Below, piece by piece: positions 25,423-32,726 of a DNA stretch of 64,000 bases. Source of the DNA: Streptomyces caniscabiei (GTDB taxonomy: Bacteria; Actinomycetota; Actinomycetes; Streptomycetales; Streptomycetaceae); the NCBI RefSeq assembly GCF_014930365.1, contig NZ_JABXWI010000011.1:62001-126000 (forward strand), in the 5' to 3' direction. A program made the translations under genes and the position numbers. Position 1 is the stretch's first letter. Every line of letters starts with the position of its first letter. The notes beneath the pieces are model-generated. The model was not told the DNA's origin, searched no databases, and worked only from the letters and a program-made list of their open reading frames with translations.

Positions 25423-26184
25423 ATGGCGGCGCGACACGAGGAGATCGCCGAGGCGCTGCGGCGGGCGATCGACCGTGAGGAGTACACGGTGGGCAGTCTG
25501 CTGCCGCCGGAGACCGAACTCGCGGCCCGCTGGGGCGTCTCGCGCGGCACCGTCCGCCAGGCGGTGGCGACCCTGACCGCCGAGGGCCTCATCGGGTCAC
25601 GGCAGGGTGCCCGCCGTGTGGTCCTGGCCGGCCGCCGCAGTCAGAGCTTCGCGGAGCTGCGCAGCTTCGCCCAGTGGGCGCGCGCGATGGGCCGCGAGGC
25701 GACGGGCCGGGTGATCGCCCAGGAGTACCGGACGGCCACCGCCGAGGACCGGGTACGCCTCCAGCTCGCCCCGGGCGCCCGGGTGCTGCGCGTGCTGCGG
25801 CTGCGCGGGCTCGACGGGCAGCCCGTCCTGCTGGAGCGCACGGTGTACGCCGACTGGATCTCCCCGGCCGTCGAGCCCATCGAGGCGGACTGCCCCTCCG
25901 TGACCCAGCGCCTGCTCGACGACACGGGTCTGGTCTTCGCCTACGGGGAGCACGTCATCGACGCGGTGGCGGCCGGCGCCAGGGACGCCGAGCTCCTCAC
26001 CGTGCGCCGCACCAGCCCCCTCCTGCGGGTCCGGCGGATCACCACGACCCGCGAGGGCCGCCCGGTGGAATGGTCCGACGACCGCTACCGCCCGGACGCG
26101 GTGAGCTTCAGCGTCCACAACTCGATCGGCAACAACGCCTTGGCGAGGAAGACCCCGGAGCAACTGGAGAACCCCGGGCACTGA
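25423..26184 (+). CDS. GntR-family (HutC/UTRA) regulator of the importer
   Basis: 253 aa. A GntR winged helix (about 1-72; LLPPETELAARWGVSRGTVR) and a UTRA ligand-binding domain (about 90-240; VLRVLRLRGLDGQPVLLERTV) are visible. ATG follows GGAGGGG. It is divergent from the importer operon with an inverted repeat between, the usual layout for a local repressor relieved by ligand. UTRA regulators bind sugars, histidine intermediates or phosphonates. Confidence 0.88.
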   Translation: MAARHEEIAEALRRAIDREEYTVGSLLPPETELAARWGVSRGTVRQAVATLTAEGLIGSRQGARRVVLAGRRSQSFAELRSFAQWARAMGREATGRVIAQEYRTATAEDRVRLQLAPGARVLRVLRLRGLDGQPVLLERTVYADWISPAVEPIEADCPSVTQRLLDDTGLVFAYGEHVIDAVAAGARDAELLTVRRTSPLLRVRRITTTREGRPVEWSDDRYRPDAVSFSVHNSIGNNALARKTPEQLENPGH

Positions 26185-26185
26185 A

Positions 26186-26252
26186 GGGGCGCGGGGAACT
26201 GCGCGAACAACCCCCACCCCCACGCACCCGCACCCGCACCCGCACCCGCACC
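26186..26252 (+). repeat. Short intergenic repeat plus CGCACC microsatellite
   Basis: A GGGGCGCGGGGAACTGCGCG copy (from 26186) starts two bases after the gntR stop. It is followed by five exact tandem CGCACC hexamers (26223-26252). No gene fits in the 95-bp gap. Confidence 0.75.
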
Positions 26253-26279
26253 CGCCGACGAACCGGCCGCCCCGAGCTC

Positions 26280-26732
26280 TCAGGCGGGCGACCCGGAAGA
26301 AAACCGCCGCAGCAAGGGAGACAGCACGAGCACGGACTTCGTCCGCTCGACGAACGGCTCCCCCGCGATCCGCTCCAACACCCGCTCGAAGTGCCGCATA
26401 TCAGAAGCGAACACCTGAACCACCGCATCGGCCTCCCCGGTGACCGTGGACGCGGCCACGACCTCCTGATACCGCTCCAGCCCCCGCTGGATCGTCTCCG
26501 GCGACGTGTTCCGTCGGCAGTAGATCTCGACGAACCCCTCGGTCTCCCACCCGAGCGCGGCGGGGTCCACACGGACGGTGAATCCGGTGATCGCCCCGGT
26601 CGCCCGCAGCCGGTCCACCCGCCGCTTCACCGCGGGCGCGGAGAGCCCCACGAGTTGGCCGATGTCGGAATAGGAGCGACGGGCGTCCTCGGCGAGGGCG
26701 TGCACGATGCGTTCGTCGAGATCGTTCAGCAC
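26280..26732 (-). CDS. Lrp/AsnC-family transcriptional regulator
   Basis: 150 aa, normal for the family. The helix-turn-helix is at about 20-45 (SYSDIGQLVGLSAPAVKRRVDRL); a RAM effector-binding domain follows (about 65-145; VVAASTVTGEADAVVQVFA). Lrp/AsnC proteins assemble as dimers to octamers that wrap DNA and sense amino acids. GTG start 10 bp after the permease gene, so the two are co-transcribed and it probably regulates that operon. A matching DNA array lies upstream of the permease and of davA. Confidence 0.92.
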   Translation of the reverse strand: MLNDLDERIVHALAEDARRSYSDIGQLVGLSAPAVKRRVDRLRATGAITGFTVRVDPAALGWETEGFVEIYCRRNTSPETIQRGLERYQEVVAASTVTGEADAVVQVFASDMRHFERVLERIAGEPFVERTKSVLVLSPLLRRFSSGSPA

Positions 26733-26742
26733 TGCGGGTGGA

Positions 26743-28224
26743 TCACTTCTCTGGAGTCGCGAGACGGGAACGGCGGTGGCCGTAACTGAAGTAGAACACG
26801 AGCCCGGCGGCCATCCAGACCCCGAAGACGACCCACGTCACGGTGGAGAGGCTGCCCATCATCCAGACGCAGAACGCCAATCCCAGCGCGGGCAGCACCG
26901 GCGACAGCGGCACCCGGAAGGTCCGCGGCATGTCGGGCCGCGTCCGCCGCAGCACCACGACCGCCACGTTGACCAGCGCGAACGCGAAGAGCGTACCGAT
27001 GCTCGTGGCGTCCGCCAGCTGCCCGAGCGGAATCGCGGCGGCGAGCACACCGCAGAACAGCGAGACGATCACGGTGTTGACGCGCGGCGTACCGGTCTTC
27101 GGGTGGACCCGCGAGAACACCTTGGGCACGAGCCCGTCCCGGGACATGGCGAACAGGATGCGGGTCTGCCCGTACAGCACGGTGAGCACCACGCTCGCGA
27201 TGGCGATGACGGCCCCGCCCGCCAGCAGCGTGCCCCAGAACGCGTCCCCGGTGACGTCCTTCATGATCCCGGCGAGCGCGGCCTCGGACTCACCGAACCC
27301 CTCCCAGGGCCGCGCCCCGATCGCGACGGCCGCGACCAGCACGTACAGCGCGGTGACGATGACCAGCGAGAGCATGATGGCGCGCGGCAGGTCGCGCTGC
27401 GCGTTCTTCGCCTCCTCGCCGGCGGTCGAGGCCGCGTCGAACCCGATGTACGAGAAGAAGAGCGTGGCCCCGGCCGCGCTGACGCCCGCCATGCCGAGGG
27501 GCATGAAGTTCTCGTAGTTGCCGGAGCGGAAGCCCTGGAGGCCGATGAGGCAGAAGAGCAGCAGGGCGGCGATCTTCACCACGACCATGACCGTGTTGGC
27601 CCGCGCGGACTCCCGGGCGCCGCCCAGCAGGAACGCCATGGCGAGCAGGACGACGATCAGCGCGGGCAGGTTGAAGATTCCCCCGTCGCCGGGCGGCGCG
27701 GACAGCGCGGCCGGGATGGTCACGCCGAGGGTCCCGTCCAGCAGCTCGTTGAGGTACTCGCCCCAGCCGACGGCGACCGCCGACACCGAGACCCCGTACT
27801 CCAGCACCAGACACCAGCCGCAGACCCACGCGACCAGCTCGCCCATCGTTGCGTACGCGTACGAGTAGGAGGACCCGGAGACGGGGATCGTGCCGGCCAG
27901 TTCCGCGTACGACAGGGCGGAGAACAGCGCGGTGAGACCGGCGATCACGAAGGAGAGGGTGACGGCGGGTCCGGCCTTGGGGACGGCCTCGCCGAGGACG
28001 ACGAAGATACCGGTGCCGAGCGTGGCGCCGATGCTGATCATCGTCAGCTGCCACAGTCCGAGGGACCGCCGCAGCGACCCTCCCTCACCCTGACCACCCT
28101 CCGCGACCAGGCGTTCCACGGGCTTGCGGCGCATCAGCCGCGCCCCGAAACCCGCGGCGGGCGGGGCGGATTGGTTCTCGTGCTGTGGGGGTGCGCCTTG
28201 GTCGAGCACGCGTGGCTCCTTCAT
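26743..28224 (-). CDS. APC-superfamily amino-acid permease
   Basis: 493 aa, about 12-13 helices after a ~50-residue hydrophilic N-terminus. IGATLGTGIFVVLGEAV is the unwound helix-1 motif of APC transporters, and FSYIGFDAASTAGEEAKNAQRDLPRAI is typical of the cationic-amino-acid (CAT/YhdG) branch. It imports or exchanges amino acids. The partner Lrp regulator follows directly. Cationic specificity would fit a link with davBA but is inferred. Confidence 0.88.
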   Translation of the reverse strand: MKEPRVLDQGAPPQHENQSAPPAAGFGARLMRRKPVERLVAEGGQGEGGSLRRSLGLWQLTMISIGATLGTGIFVVLGEAVPKAGPAVTLSFVIAGLTALFSALSYAELAGTIPVSGSSYSYAYATMGELVAWVCGWCLVLEYGVSVSAVAVGWGEYLNELLDGTLGVTIPAALSAPPGDGGIFNLPALIVVLLAMAFLLGGARESARANTVMVVVKIAALLLFCLIGLQGFRSGNYENFMPLGMAGVSAAGATLFFSYIGFDAASTAGEEAKNAQRDLPRAIMLSLVIVTALYVLVAAVAIGARPWEGFGESEAALAGIMKDVTGDAFWGTLLAGGAVIAIASVVLTVLYGQTRILFAMSRDGLVPKVFSRVHPKTGTPRVNTVIVSLFCGVLAAAIPLGQLADATSIGTLFAFALVNVAVVVLRRTRPDMPRTFRVPLSPVLPALGLAFCVWMMGSLSTVTWVVFGVWMAAGLVFYFSYGHRRSRLATPEK

Positions 28225-28355
28225 CGCTGCCGGTCAGGGCGGGTGAGGACCGACAGCACCGAACAGCAGGGGGCCACCGAGCAGGAGGTCCCCGCCACGC
28301 CACGTACAGCGCATGACCCTATGAGCCAGAGCTTCACGAGCGTAATGCGGCAACC

Positions 28356-28434
28356 TTGCGCGCCGACGCAAGATCGTTGCGTTACCGACGGGTGCGCGAA
28401 GCTTCGTTGCACGACGGGTTTCAGACTGTTGCGC
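28356..28434. promoter_or_regulatory. Helically phased TTGC[GA][CT] array upstream of permease-lrp
   Basis: TTGCGC, TTGCGT, TTGCAC and TTGCGC start at 28356, 28377, 28407 and 28429, all in one orientation, spaced 21, 30 and 22 bp. ACGCAA-GATCG-TTGCGT (28366-28382) is also a perfect inverted repeat. The pattern mirrors the davA array at 18142 and fits Lrp/AsnC binding. It lies 132-210 bp before the permease start. Confidence 0.5.
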
Positions 28435-28470
28435 ACGCTGTTCAGGAAGGGGCGAACCGCAGCCATGGCC

Positions 28471-28538
28471 AGGGGCGCGGGCCTGCATCCGATATGCGGC
28501 TCCGCCGCGTGGGCGCGACAAGCCACGACGAGCCCGCA
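28471..28538 (+). repeat. Long-form intergenic repeat, copy 1
   Basis: AGGGGCGCGG ... ATATGCGGCTCCGCCGCGTG followed by GGCGCGACAAGCCACGACGAG. An inverted copy lies at 32635-32700. It shares both ends with the short repeat at 18233, with an extra central hairpin GCGGCTCCGCCGC. Confidence 0.75.
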
Positions 28539-28581
28539 CCCGCCGACGCACAGCTCCCCCCGAGCTCTCAGGCGCCCCGTC

Positions 28582-30024
28582 CTAACTCCAACTCGCATGC
28601 AACGGCTTGCCCTCCGCGTACCCCGCCGCACTCTGAATCCCCACGACCGCCCGCTCAGCGAACTCCTCCAACGACCCGGCCCCGGCGTACGTGCACGACG
28701 ACCGCACCCCCGCGATGACCGAGTCGATCAGGTCCTCGACCCCCGGCCGCGCCGGATCCAGGAACATCCGCGACGTCGAGATGCCCTCCTCGAACAGCGC
28801 CTTGCGCGCCCGGTCGTACGCCGACTCCTCGCTCGTACGGTTGCGAACGGCCCGTGCCGACGCCATCCCGAACGACTCCTTGTAGAGCCGCCCGCCGGCG
28901 TCCTGCTGGAGATCGCCCGGCGACTCGTACGTCCCGGCGAACCACGACCCGACCATCACGTTGGACGCGCCCGCGGCCAGTGCCATGGCGACGTCCCGGG
29001 GGTGGCGCACACCCCCGTCGGCCCACACGTGCTTCCCGTACTTCCTCGCCTCGGCCGCGCACTCCAGAACCGCGGAGAACTGCGGCCGCCCGACCCCGGT
29101 CATCATGCGGGTCGTGCACATCGCGCCGGGTCCGACCCCGACCTTGACGATGTCCGCGCCGGCCTCGATCAGGTCCCGCACGCCCTCGGCGGCGACGATG
29201 TTGCCGGCCACGATCGGCACCCGGGGGTCGAGATCGCGCACCAGCTTGATCGCGTTGATCATCGACTCCTGGTGGCCGTGCGCGGTGTCGATGACGAGCG
29301 TGTCGACGCCCGCAGCGAGCAGCTGCTTCGCCTTGTCCACGAAGTCGCCGTTGATGCCGACGGCGGCGGCCACGCGCAGCTTGCCGTTCGCGTCGACGGC
29401 GGGGCTGTACAGCGTGGCGCGGAGCGCGCCCTTGCGGGTCAGGATGCCGGCGAGACGGCCGTCCCGGTCGACGGCGGGAGCGTAGCGGCGGTTGGCCGCG
29501 TCGAGCCGGTTGAAGGCCTCACGCGGGTCGATGTCGGCGTCGAGGAGCAACAGGTCCCGGGACATGACGACTTCGAGCTGGGTGAAGCGGTCGACGCCGG
29601 TGAGGTCCGCGTCGGTGACGACTCCGACGGGCCGGAGCGCCTCGTCGACGACGACGCCCGCGTTGTGCGCGCGCTTCGGCAGCAGCGCCAGCGCGTCGGC
29701 GACCGTCTGGTGGGGGTTCAGCACGATCGGGGTGTCGAGGACGAGGTGGCGGCTCTTCACCCAGGAGATGACGTCGGTGACGACCTCGATCGGGATGTCC
29801 TGCGGGACGACCACCAGGCCACCGCGGCGGGCGACCGTCTCGGCCATCCGGCGGCCGGCGATGGCGGTCATGTTGGCGACGACGAGCGGGATGGTGGTGC
29901 CCGTGCCGTCCGGGGAGGCCAGGTCCACGCCCTGCCGCGATCCGACGGCGCTACGGCTCGGGACCATGAAGACGTCGTCGTACGTCAGGTCGTACGCGGG
30001 CTGGATGTCATTGAGGAAACGCAC
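28582..30024 (-). CDS. guaB1: GuaB1-family IMPDH-like protein, probable GMP reductase
   Basis: 480 aa. The start MRFLNDIQPAYDLTYDDVFMVP and the catalytic loop GVGPGAMCTTRMMTGVG (cysteine nucleophile) mark the IMPDH/GMPR superfamily. A CBS pair is inserted at about 95-205. The actinobacterial GuaB1 subgroup has been shown in mycobacteria to be a GMP reductase, converting GMP to IMP with NADPH, rather than an IMP dehydrogenase. CBS domains probably sense purine nucleotides. GTG 30024 is preferred; GTG 30033 is possible. Confidence 0.85.
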   Translation of the reverse strand: MRFLNDIQPAYDLTYDDVFMVPSRSAVGSRQGVDLASPDGTGTTIPLVVANMTAIAGRRMAETVARRGGLVVVPQDIPIEVVTDVISWVKSRHLVLDTPIVLNPHQTVADALALLPKRAHNAGVVVDEALRPVGVVTDADLTGVDRFTQLEVVMSRDLLLLDADIDPREAFNRLDAANRRYAPAVDRDGRLAGILTRKGALRATLYSPAVDANGKLRVAAAVGINGDFVDKAKQLLAAGVDTLVIDTAHGHQESMINAIKLVRDLDPRVPIVAGNIVAAEGVRDLIEAGADIVKVGVGPGAMCTTRMMTGVGRPQFSAVLECAAEARKYGKHVWADGGVRHPRDVAMALAAGASNVMVGSWFAGTYESPGDLQQDAGGRLYKESFGMASARAVRNRTSEESAYDRARKALFEEGISTSRMFLDPARPGVEDLIDSVIAGVRSSCTYAGAGSLEEFAERAVVGIQSAAGYAEGKPLHASWS

Positions 30025-30154
30025 GTGCCGCACATCCCAGTCGATCAGAGGTGACCCCCTGACAGGACCGCCAAGGGGAAGAGCACGTACTTCATTGTCC
30101 CATGTCGGCGGGTGTGAACGGCCCCGACGGATCGTCCAGAGGGGGGTGCGCGGC

Positions 30155-30508
30155 CTAGGAGGATCCTCCGAGCGCGAGCACGATCCGCAGCTCGATGCCG
30201 GTGAGCACGCTGCGACCGGAGGCGTCGGCGAACACCTCCCGCGCGATGCTCCAGTCGTTCGGCTCGGCCCCGGCGTACCCCTGCCAGCCGGTGACCTCGA
30301 CGAGACGCCCCCGCACGGGCGGCGCCCACGACAGGTCGGTGAGGCAGTCGGCGAGGGCGTCCCAGTTACGGCCGAAGTACGCGGGCAGATCGAAGGCGCG
30401 GGCGCAGCGCTCCATGAAGGCGGGCTTGTCGGTGACACCCGTCAGGTCCAGCTCGACATACGTCCAGCCTCCGGCGCTCAGCACCTCGGCAAGGGTTGCG
30501 TCACTCAT
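30155..30508 (-). CDS. Barstar-family protein
   Basis: 117 aa. The barstar fold is recognisable from YVELDLTGVTDKPAFMERCARAF, LPAYFGRNWDALADCLTDL and the C-terminal ELRIVLALG. Barstar-like proteins inhibit barnase-type RNases. No ribonuclease partner is encoded next to it, so it may be an orphan immunity protein or have another role. ATG 30508 is chosen; a GTG six codons upstream is an alternative. Confidence 0.85.
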   Translation of the reverse strand: MSDATLAEVLSAGGWTYVELDLTGVTDKPAFMERCARAFDLPAYFGRNWDALADCLTDLSWAPPVRGRLVEVTGWQGYAGAEPNDWSIAREVFADASGRSVLTGIELRIVLALGGSS

Positions 30509-30559
30509 CCCGACACCGTCCTGCACGTCTCGTAGCGGTCACCGGCCCGCGCCCCGGAG

Positions 30560-30590
30560 GGGGCGCGGGGAACTACGCGATCAACCCCCA
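30560..30590 (+). repeat. Short intergenic repeat
   Basis: GGGGCGCGGGGAACTACGCG and the following ATCAACCCCC form a one-base variant of the repeat at 18233. It lies between the barstar start and the SorC-like regulator stop; the remaining gap up to 30697 is low-complexity CCG-rich DNA. Confidence 0.7.
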
Positions 30591-30697
30591 CGAACCAGCG
30601 GCTGCCCACCCACCCCGACCCGGCGGCCCTGCCCTCGGCCTCGGCGCCCGCACCCTCGACCCCGGCGGACGCACCCCCGAACCGGCCTGACGGATCG

Positions 30698-31717
30698 TCA
30701 GACGCCGTCCGGGTCGGCCCTGTTGAGCGCAGGCCTGGGCATCTGGCCGGCCGTCAGCAGATAGTCCGCGGCCGACGTGTCGGTGACGAGGCTGGTCACC
30801 AGTCCCGAGCGCAGCACGGCGTCGATCGCGGCCGCCTTGCGCTGCCCGCCCGCGATCGCGACGACCTCGGGGATACGGCGGAGCTGGTCGGCCTTGACCG
30901 TGATGCACCGCTCGCCGAGGTCCCGCCCGACCCGGCGGCCGTCGGCGTCGAAGAGATGCGCCGACATCTCGGCGGCGACACCGAGGGAGGCGTAGTGCCC
31001 CCGCTCCTCGTCGCTGAGCATGTCGTGCACCGTGGAGATACCGGCCTCCCAGGAGCCGATGGAGACACAGGCGACGGTGACCTTGTCGAAGTGCTCGAAC
31101 GCCCGCGCGATCCCGGTCTGATGGCGCAGCGCGGCCGCGGTGGCCGCGTCCGGCAGCAGCATCGGCGCGTAGATGGGGTGGGCGTCGCCGCCCGACACCT
31201 GCGCGGCCCGCCGTACCGCCTCGACCGAGCCGCGCTCGGCGGTCCCGGCGTCGTACACCCCGGTCAGCTGCACCACCGTGCACGGCGGCAGCCGGTCGAG
31301 CGCCGCCGCCATGTGGATGGTGGAGCGGCCCCAGGCGAGACCGAGCACATCGCCCTCGTTGACCAGTTCGCCGAGCAGGTCCGCGGCGACCTCGCCGAGG
31401 TTCTCCGGGTCGGGTGACTCCTCGGCGTCGGCCGGGGACTCGACGACCACGGCGTGCCGCAGGCCGTACCGGGCGCGCAGCGCGTCGGAGCGCTCGGCGT
31501 CCAGTTCCGCGGGGACGCGGATCTCGATCCGCACCAGATCCCGCTCGAGGGCGGTCTCCAGGACCCTGGCCACCTTGAAGCGGCTCACGCCGAACTCCTC
31601 GGCGATCTGGATCTTGGACTTCCCCTCGAGGTAGAAACGGCGTGCCATGGCCGCCGCCTGAACCAGCTCAGCGGGTCCCATCCGCATGGCTGACCGGCCC
31701 GCCGACATACCCGACAC
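30698..31717 (-). CDS. SorC/DeoR-type sugar-binding transcriptional regulator
   Basis: About 339 aa. The N-terminal helix-turn-helix (about 20-45; GKSKIQIAEEFGVSRFKVARVL) is followed by a SorC-type sugar-phosphate-binding domain (GLAWGRSTIHMAAAL; SIGSWEAGISTVHDML). Such regulators respond to phosphorylated sugars. Start GTG 31717 has GAGGAG 6-7 bases upstream; GTG 31741 and ATG 31708 are alternatives. It follows rpe on the same strand after 161 bp, suggesting a pentose-related ligand. GCCGTTCA occurs twice (31752, 31799) in that gap. Confidence 0.85.
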   Translation of the reverse strand: MSGMSAGRSAMRMGPAELVQAAAMARRFYLEGKSKIQIAEEFGVSRFKVARVLETALERDLVRIEIRVPAELDAERSDALRARYGLRHAVVVESPADAEESPDPENLGEVAADLLGELVNEGDVLGLAWGRSTIHMAAALDRLPPCTVVQLTGVYDAGTAERGSVEAVRRAAQVSGGDAHPIYAPMLLPDAATAAALRHQTGIARAFEHFDKVTVACVSIGSWEAGISTVHDMLSDEERGHYASLGVAAEMSAHLFDADGRRVGRDLGERCITVKADQLRRIPEVVAIAGGQRKAAAIDAVLRSGLVTSLVTDTSAADYLLTAGQMPRPALNRADPDGV

Positions 31718-31878
31718 GGTCATCTCCTCACTGCTCTTCACACATGGATACGCCGTTCATCCTTGCAGATCCGGCGTTTTCGATCAGCCCGAAGGAAAGC
31801 CGTTCACGTTTCCTTGGCCCTCTGGACGCACGACGTGCCCCGCCGGCCTCGGCGTTCGCACGGCCGTGCCCCGGTGGT

Positions 31879-32565
31879 TCAGTGGCCGCAGGCCCAGCCG
31901 GCGGTCGCCGTGACGGCGTCCGCCCGCGCCCGCAGCGCCCGCACCGCCTCGGCCGGGTCCTCGGCCCCGTACACCGCGGAACCGGCGACGAAGACGTCCG
32001 CGCCGGCCTCGGCGCAACGCTCGATGGTGGACTCGGCGACGCCGCCGTCGACCTGGAGCCACAGGTCGAGGCCGTGCTTGCTGATCAACTCGCGGGTCCG
32101 GCGGATCTTGGGGAGCATGATGTCGAGAAAGGCCTGGCCCCCGAAGCCCGGTTCGACGGTCATGATCAGCACCATGTCGAGTTCGGGCAGCAGGTCCTCG
32201 TACGGCTCGATCGGCGTGGCAGGCCTGAGCGCCATGGAGGCCCTGGCCCCCTTGGCACGGATCTCGCGGGCGAGCCGCACCGGTGCGGCAGCCGCCTCGA
32301 CATGGAAGGTGACGGAACCGGCACCCGCTTCCACGTACTGGGGCGCCCACCGATCGGGGGCCTCGATCATCAGATGGCAGTCCAGCGGCGTCTCCGTCGC
32401 ACGGGCCAGGGACTCTACGACCGGCACACCGAGCGTGAGGTTCGGGACGAAATGGTTGTCCATCACGTCTACATGGAGCCAGTCGGCTCCCTCGACCGCC
32501 TTCGCCTCGTCGGCGAGACGGGCGAAGTCGGCGGACAGGATGCTGGGGTTGATCTGCGCGGCCAT
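31879..32565 (-). CDS. rpe: Ribulose-phosphate 3-epimerase
   Basis: 228 aa TIM barrel, normal size. It interconverts ribulose 5-phosphate and xylulose 5-phosphate in the pentose phosphate pathway. Signatures are INPSILSADFARL, WLHVDVMDNHFVPNLTLG, VEPGFGGQAFLDIMLPKI and LQVDGGVAEST, which include the metal-binding and catalytic acids. Upstream lies a long-form repeat and then the divergent MMPL gene. Confidence 0.96.
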   Translation of the reverse strand: MAAQINPSILSADFARLADEAKAVEGADWLHVDVMDNHFVPNLTLGVPVVESLARATETPLDCHLMIEAPDRWAPQYVEAGAGSVTFHVEAAAAPVRLAREIRAKGARASMALRPATPIEPYEDLLPELDMVLIMTVEPGFGGQAFLDIMLPKIRRTRELISKHGLDLWLQVDGGVAESTIERCAEAGADVFVAGSAVYGAEDPAEAVRALRARADAVTATAGWACGH

Positions 32566-32634
32566 GGGCCAAGCCTGCCATGCCCTCCGGGGGTTGCGGG
32601 CATCGGTCCGGGGTGTAGACGGTGGTTCGTCGGC

Positions 32635-32700
32635 CGCGGGCCCGTCGTGGTTGCTCGCGCCCACGCGGCGGAGCCGCATATGTCTCTGCCCCGCGCCCCT
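32635..32700 (-). repeat. Long-form intergenic repeat, copy 2 (inverted)
   Basis: The complement reads AGGGGCGCGGGGCAGAGACA then TATGCGGCTCCGCCGCGTGG and GCGCGAGCAACCACGACGGG, matching the copy at 28471 with scattered changes. It sits between the divergent rpe and MMPL genes. Confidence 0.75.
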
Positions 32701-32726
32701 CACGGGGCACGACCCTGGAGGTGGGC

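Larger units (their letters stand above)
28225..28581. other. 357-bp regulatory region upstream of the permease
   Basis: No gene. It contains a possible leftward promoter (TTACGC-18-TAGGGT on the minus strand; -10 at 28316-28321), a TTGC-type array at 28356-28434, and a long-form intergenic repeat at 28471-28538 next to the GuaB1 3' end. Confidence 0.55.

Noticed and set aside
26223..26252. CRISPR-like direct repeats
   Set aside because: They are uninterrupted CGCACC hexamers without spacers; a simple microsatellite.
30155..31717. Barnase/barstar module
   Set aside because: The neighbouring gene is a SorC-type regulator, not an RNase.
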